Positions 61,566 to 64,000 of a stretch of 64,000 bases of DNA are shown in pieces. How positions within the stretch are numbered: position 1 is the stretch's first letter; each line of letters starts with the position of its first letter. The stretch is from JANXQZ01 sp038225555 (lineage in GTDB: Bacteria > Acidobacteriota > Terriglobia > Bryobacterales > Bryobacteraceae), in NCBI GenBank assembly GCA_038225555.1, contig JBBRRB010000019.1:1-64000 (forward strand), in the 5' to 3' direction. The position numbers and the translations under genes were made by a program. The notes below the pieces were generated by a model, which was not told where the DNA came from, ran no database searches, and worked only from the letters and a program-made list of their open reading frames with translations.

Positions 61566-62690
61566 ATGAAACCACTACGAGCCATGTGGCTCCTCGGCTT
61601 GGCGATCACCTGGGTGACGTTCCTTGCTGCGCAGCCCCCACGTCAGCGACAGTTGCCCGAAGCACTTGGCAAAGATGTTACCCAAAAGGTCTGCGGGGCC
61701 ACCTGTCATGGTCCTGAGATTGTGATGGGATCGGGTCGAACTCGCGATCAATGGACGGCGGTAGTGAACGCCATGGTTGAGCGCGGCGCGAAAGCCAGCG
61801 AAGCCGAACTGGTCCAGATCGCCGATTACCTGGCCAAGAACCTTGGACCCAACATGGTTGCTCCGCCCCCGCTAGCACAGCAGCGCGGACCCGCTAGAAC
61901 CACCGGGCCTGGTCCCTTGGGAGCCGGTGCCGCTGATTCGCACATCGTGGATCTCGCAGGCGCCGATCGCGGCAAAACGGTTTACATCGCCGAGTGCATC
62001 ACCTGTCATGGCAATAAGGCGCGCGGCGGTAATTCGAACCTGCCAGAGAACCAGCAAGGTGCAGATCTGGTCCGTTCCCTGGTGATTCTGCACGACCGGT
62101 ACGGCAACACCATCGGACAGTTTCTCGCCAAGGGACATCCCCTGCAGAGCGGTCAGCCGAGTGCGTCCCTGACTGCAGCGCAAGTGGGCGATCTGGCGCA
62201 CTTCTTGCATCAGAAGATGCTGGAGACCCTGCGCGGAGGCCCTTATTCGAAGGTTTTGAACGTCCTCACCGGTGATGCGAAAGCTGGTGCGGCCTACTTC
62301 AACGGTGCTGGCAGGTGCAACACTTGCCACTCGGTAAAGGGAGATCTCGCTGGCGTTGGCAAGAAATACGACCCCCCAACGTTGCAATCGAAATTCCTGT
62401 TTCCGCGCACCGTCGGATTCGGGCGTCCCGGCTCAGGCCAAGTTACATCCAAGCCCGTGCTGGTAACGGTCACTCAGCCGAACGGCGAAGTACTAACAGG
62501 CGTGCTGGATAAGTTGGATGACTTCAACGTCTCGTTGCGCGATGCGCAAGGCGAGTATCGGTCATTCAAGCGAACGGCTTCTCTGAAGGTGATCAAGAAC
62601 GATCCCTACGCTCAACACGCCGCTCTGCTCGATCAATATACCGACAAGAACATGCACGACATCGTTGCCTATCTGGAGACGTTGAAATGA
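61566..62690 (+). CDS. Secreted triheme c-type cytochrome
   Basis: This 374-residue exported protein has a signal peptide and three heme-binding motifs: C43-x3-C47-H48 in CGATCH, which has three residues rather than two between cysteines, and the regular C144-x2-C147-H148 (CITCH) and C251-x2-C254-H255 (CNTCH). The end (YRSFKRTASLKVIKNDP, DKNMHDIVAYLETL) resembles the region found in cytochromes of acidobacterial and verrucomicrobial sugar or alcohol oxidation systems. It overlaps the PQQ dehydrogenase start by ATGA and is likely its electron acceptor. Confidence 0.88.
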   Translation: MKPLRAMWLLGLAITWVTFLAAQPPRQRQLPEALGKDVTQKVCGATCHGPEIVMGSGRTRDQWTAVVNAMVERGAKASEAELVQIADYLAKNLGPNMVAPPPLAQQRGPARTTGPGPLGAGAADSHIVDLAGADRGKTVYIAECITCHGNKARGGNSNLPENQQGADLVRSLVILHDRYGNTIGQFLAKGHPLQSGQPSASLTAAQVGDLAHFLHQKMLETLRGGPYSKVLNVLTGDAKAGAAYFNGAGRCNTCHSVKGDLAGVGKKYDPPTLQSKFLFPRTVGFGRPGSGQVTSKPVLVTVTQPNGEVLTGVLDKLDDFNVSLRDAQGEYRSFKRTASLKVIKNDPYAQHAALLDQYTDKNMHDIVAYLETLK

Positions 62691-64000
62691 AGCTGTTCAT
62701 TGCATCTGCGTTATTGGCCGCCTCGCTGCCGGGTCAAACGCTGAATCCAGCGAAGCTGATGGAACCGCCCACCGATACATGGCCGATGTTCAACGGCGAT
62801 TACTCGGGCCGCCGCTTCAGCACGCTGAATAAAATCAACGACTCGAACATCAATTCGCTAAGCTTTGCCTGGGCATATCGGGCCAACGCGGGAGGGGGCT
62901 TCGGCGGCGCTATCAAGGCCACGCCCGTGCTGGTGGATGGCGTTCTTTACTTCACCGTGCCGGATCATGTTTGGGCCGTGGATGCCCGCTCGGGTCGCGA
63001 GATCTGGCATTTTGGATGGCAGTCCAAGGGTGGGATCCACATTGGAAATAGAGGCGTGGGCGTTTATGGCCGATGGCTGTATTTCGAAACGCCGGATTGC
63101 AATCTGGTCTCGCTGAACCTCAAGGACGGCAAGGAGCGCTGGCACGCGCCCATCTGCGATATGGACCAGATGTACTTTGGCACGGTCGCTCCCTTGGTGA
63201 TTAAGAATCACGTGATCACGGGCGTGAGCGGCGACGATCTGGACATCCCCGGCTATATCGAATCGCACGATCCCGAAACTGGCGCGCTGCAATGGCGCTG
63301 GTACGCGCATCCTCAGCCAGGCGATCCGGAAGCGAAGAGCTGGCCCACGCTCGACGCGATGATGCATGGCGGAGGGATGACTTGGGGAGCTACCACTTAC
63401 GATCCGGAACTCAACCTCTTGTATTTTGGAACGGGCAATCCTCAGCCCGTGATCGCGGGCAAGGGGCGCATGGGGGATAACTTGTACACCGAATCGATTG
63501 TAGCCGTCAACCCCGATACCGGCAAGATGGCATGGTATTTTCAGCCATCGCCGCATGACACCCACGATTGGGACGCGATCGAGACCCCGGTGCTGATTGA
63601 CGGCGAGATCAACGGTCAGAAGCGCAAGCTCGTGGCGCAGGCCAGCCGCAACGGATACTTCTTCGTTCTGGATCGAACGAATGGGAAGAGCGTTTCCACG
63701 ACCACGTTTGCCAAGGCGAATTGGGCAACGGGAATCGATGCCAAGGGCCAGCCCATTCCCAACCCGGCTAAAATGCCTCAGCCGGATGGTTCCTTGGTAG
63801 CGCCCAATCAGGCGGGTGCAGCGAACTGGCCGCCTCCCAGCTTTAGTCCGGCGACTGGCCTGTTCTATGTGAATGCGACCAATGCGTATAGCGTGTATTA
63901 CATCTTCGACGATGACGAGAAGCCGGAAGGCTGGGGCGGCAACGATCGCGGCGGCTGGTCCGAATCCATGATGCAGGCGATCGATTATAAGACGGGCAAG
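62687..64000 (+). CDS. PQQ-dependent dehydrogenase (partial, cut by window edge)
   Basis: The visible 438 residues start with a signal peptide (MKLFIASALLAASLPG) and continue as the propeller domain of a pyrroloquinoline-quinone alcohol/sugar dehydrogenase: WPMFNGDYSGRRFS, YFGTGNPQPV, SIVAVNPDTGKMAWYFQ, HDTHDWDAIETPVLID, which holds the aspartate near the active site. The right end, including any heme domain, lies outside the window. The ATG overlaps the stop of the cytochrome gene, so the two form one unit in which the cytochrome would take electrons from PQQ. Substrate not known. Confidence 0.9.
   Translation, partial: MKLFIASALLAASLPGQTLNPAKLMEPPTDTWPMFNGDYSGRRFSTLNKINDSNINSLSFAWAYRANAGGGFGGAIKATPVLVDGVLYFTVPDHVWAVDARSGREIWHFGWQSKGGIHIGNRGVGVYGRWLYFETPDCNLVSLNLKDGKERWHAPICDMDQMYFGTVAPLVIKNHVITGVSGDDLDIPGYIESHDPETGALQWRWYAHPQPGDPEAKSWPTLDAMMHGGGMTWGATTYDPELNLLYFGTGNPQPVIAGKGRMGDNLYTESIVAVNPDTGKMAWYFQPSPHDTHDWDAIETPVLIDGEINGQKRKLVAQASRNGYFFVLDRTNGKSVSTTTFAKANWATGIDAKGQPIPNPAKMPQPDGSLVAPNQAGAANWPPPSFSPATGLFYVNATNAYSVYYIFDDDEKPEGWGGNDRGGWSESMMQAIDYKTGK

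Noticed and set aside
1..64000. tRNA, rRNA or riboswitch genes
   Set aside because: No cloverleaf arms with the conserved TTC-A or rRNA core motifs were seen in the intergenic stretches, and no riboswitch core could be recognised by eye.

Overview
This window looks like chromosomal DNA from an Acidobacteriota of the Solibacter/Bryobacter type. Three things point that way. One intact protein (39192-41234) and two decayed fragments carry the C-terminal domain known as TIGR03437, which is expanded in Candidatus Solibacter. DUF1501 and DUF1549/DUF1553 proteins sit as a pair. Secreted enzymes (S9 peptidase, SGNH hydrolase, PQQ dehydrogenase with cytochrome c, S55 peptidase) are abundant, and base composition is moderately GC-rich. 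No plasmid, phage, tRNA, rRNA or CRISPR array is visible.

Layout. 1-323 has no supportable gene and may start in the tail of a group II intron. 324-4886 (minus) is a tight operon of BamA-like outer membrane protein, DUF4390-like protein, NtrY-like kinase and NtrC-type regulator. 5079-7508 pairs a PEP-CTERM spondin-like protein with a convergent exosortase and EpsI-type protein, a small protein-sorting unit. 7662-16269 holds a Uma2 nuclease-fold protein, an S55 peptidase with a secreted propeller protein, a VapBC-type toxin-antitoxin pair and the DUF1549/1553-DUF1501 pair. 16567-22442 is a patchy accessory block: an ABC-transporter scrap, two tandem sulfotransferases with a GH57 enzyme, and a membrane-transport pair flanked by two TIGR03437 fragments.

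22446-33967 is mostly metabolic: TPR-TonB protein, acyl-CoA dehydrogenase, PurU, a gluconate-dehydrogenase-like operon whose flavoprotein is frameshifted, an orphan Cas6-like protein, and fadN-fadA. The acyl-CoA dehydrogenase (23595-25367), fadN-fadA (30464-33967) and an acyl-CoA ligase (37556-39076) together could supply fatty-acid beta-oxidation. 33993-35615 holds a RES/Xre toxin-antitoxin locus with a broken toxin and a pentapeptide-repeat membrane protein. 35665-46824 is cell-envelope and secreted functions. 46834-48039 is an unrecognised gene pair with a PIN-like member. 48055-52732 encodes a 2-oxoacid:ferredoxin oxidoreductase (korAB) with an iron-sulfur flavoprotein of the GltD/NfnB type. 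52872-55167 groups the Anbu proteasome relative with a class-I glutamine-amidotransferase-fold hydrolase and a transglutaminase-fold protein. 55541-58879 is the housekeeping run rplM-rpsI-rpsB-tsf-pyrH. The window ends with tpx, a DUF255 thioredoxin-fold protein and a cytochrome c-PQQ dehydrogenase operon cut by the right edge.

The best candidates for follow-up are the orphan Cas6-like protein, the unrecognised pair at 46834-48039, the single-substrate exosortase unit, and the Anbu cluster. At least six decayed genes (ABC tail, two TIGR03437 pieces, NHL protein, RES toxin, ThuA piece) show that the intergenic stretches above 250 bases are mostly gene debris rather than empty sequence. All family calls are from reading the sequence; no database search was run.
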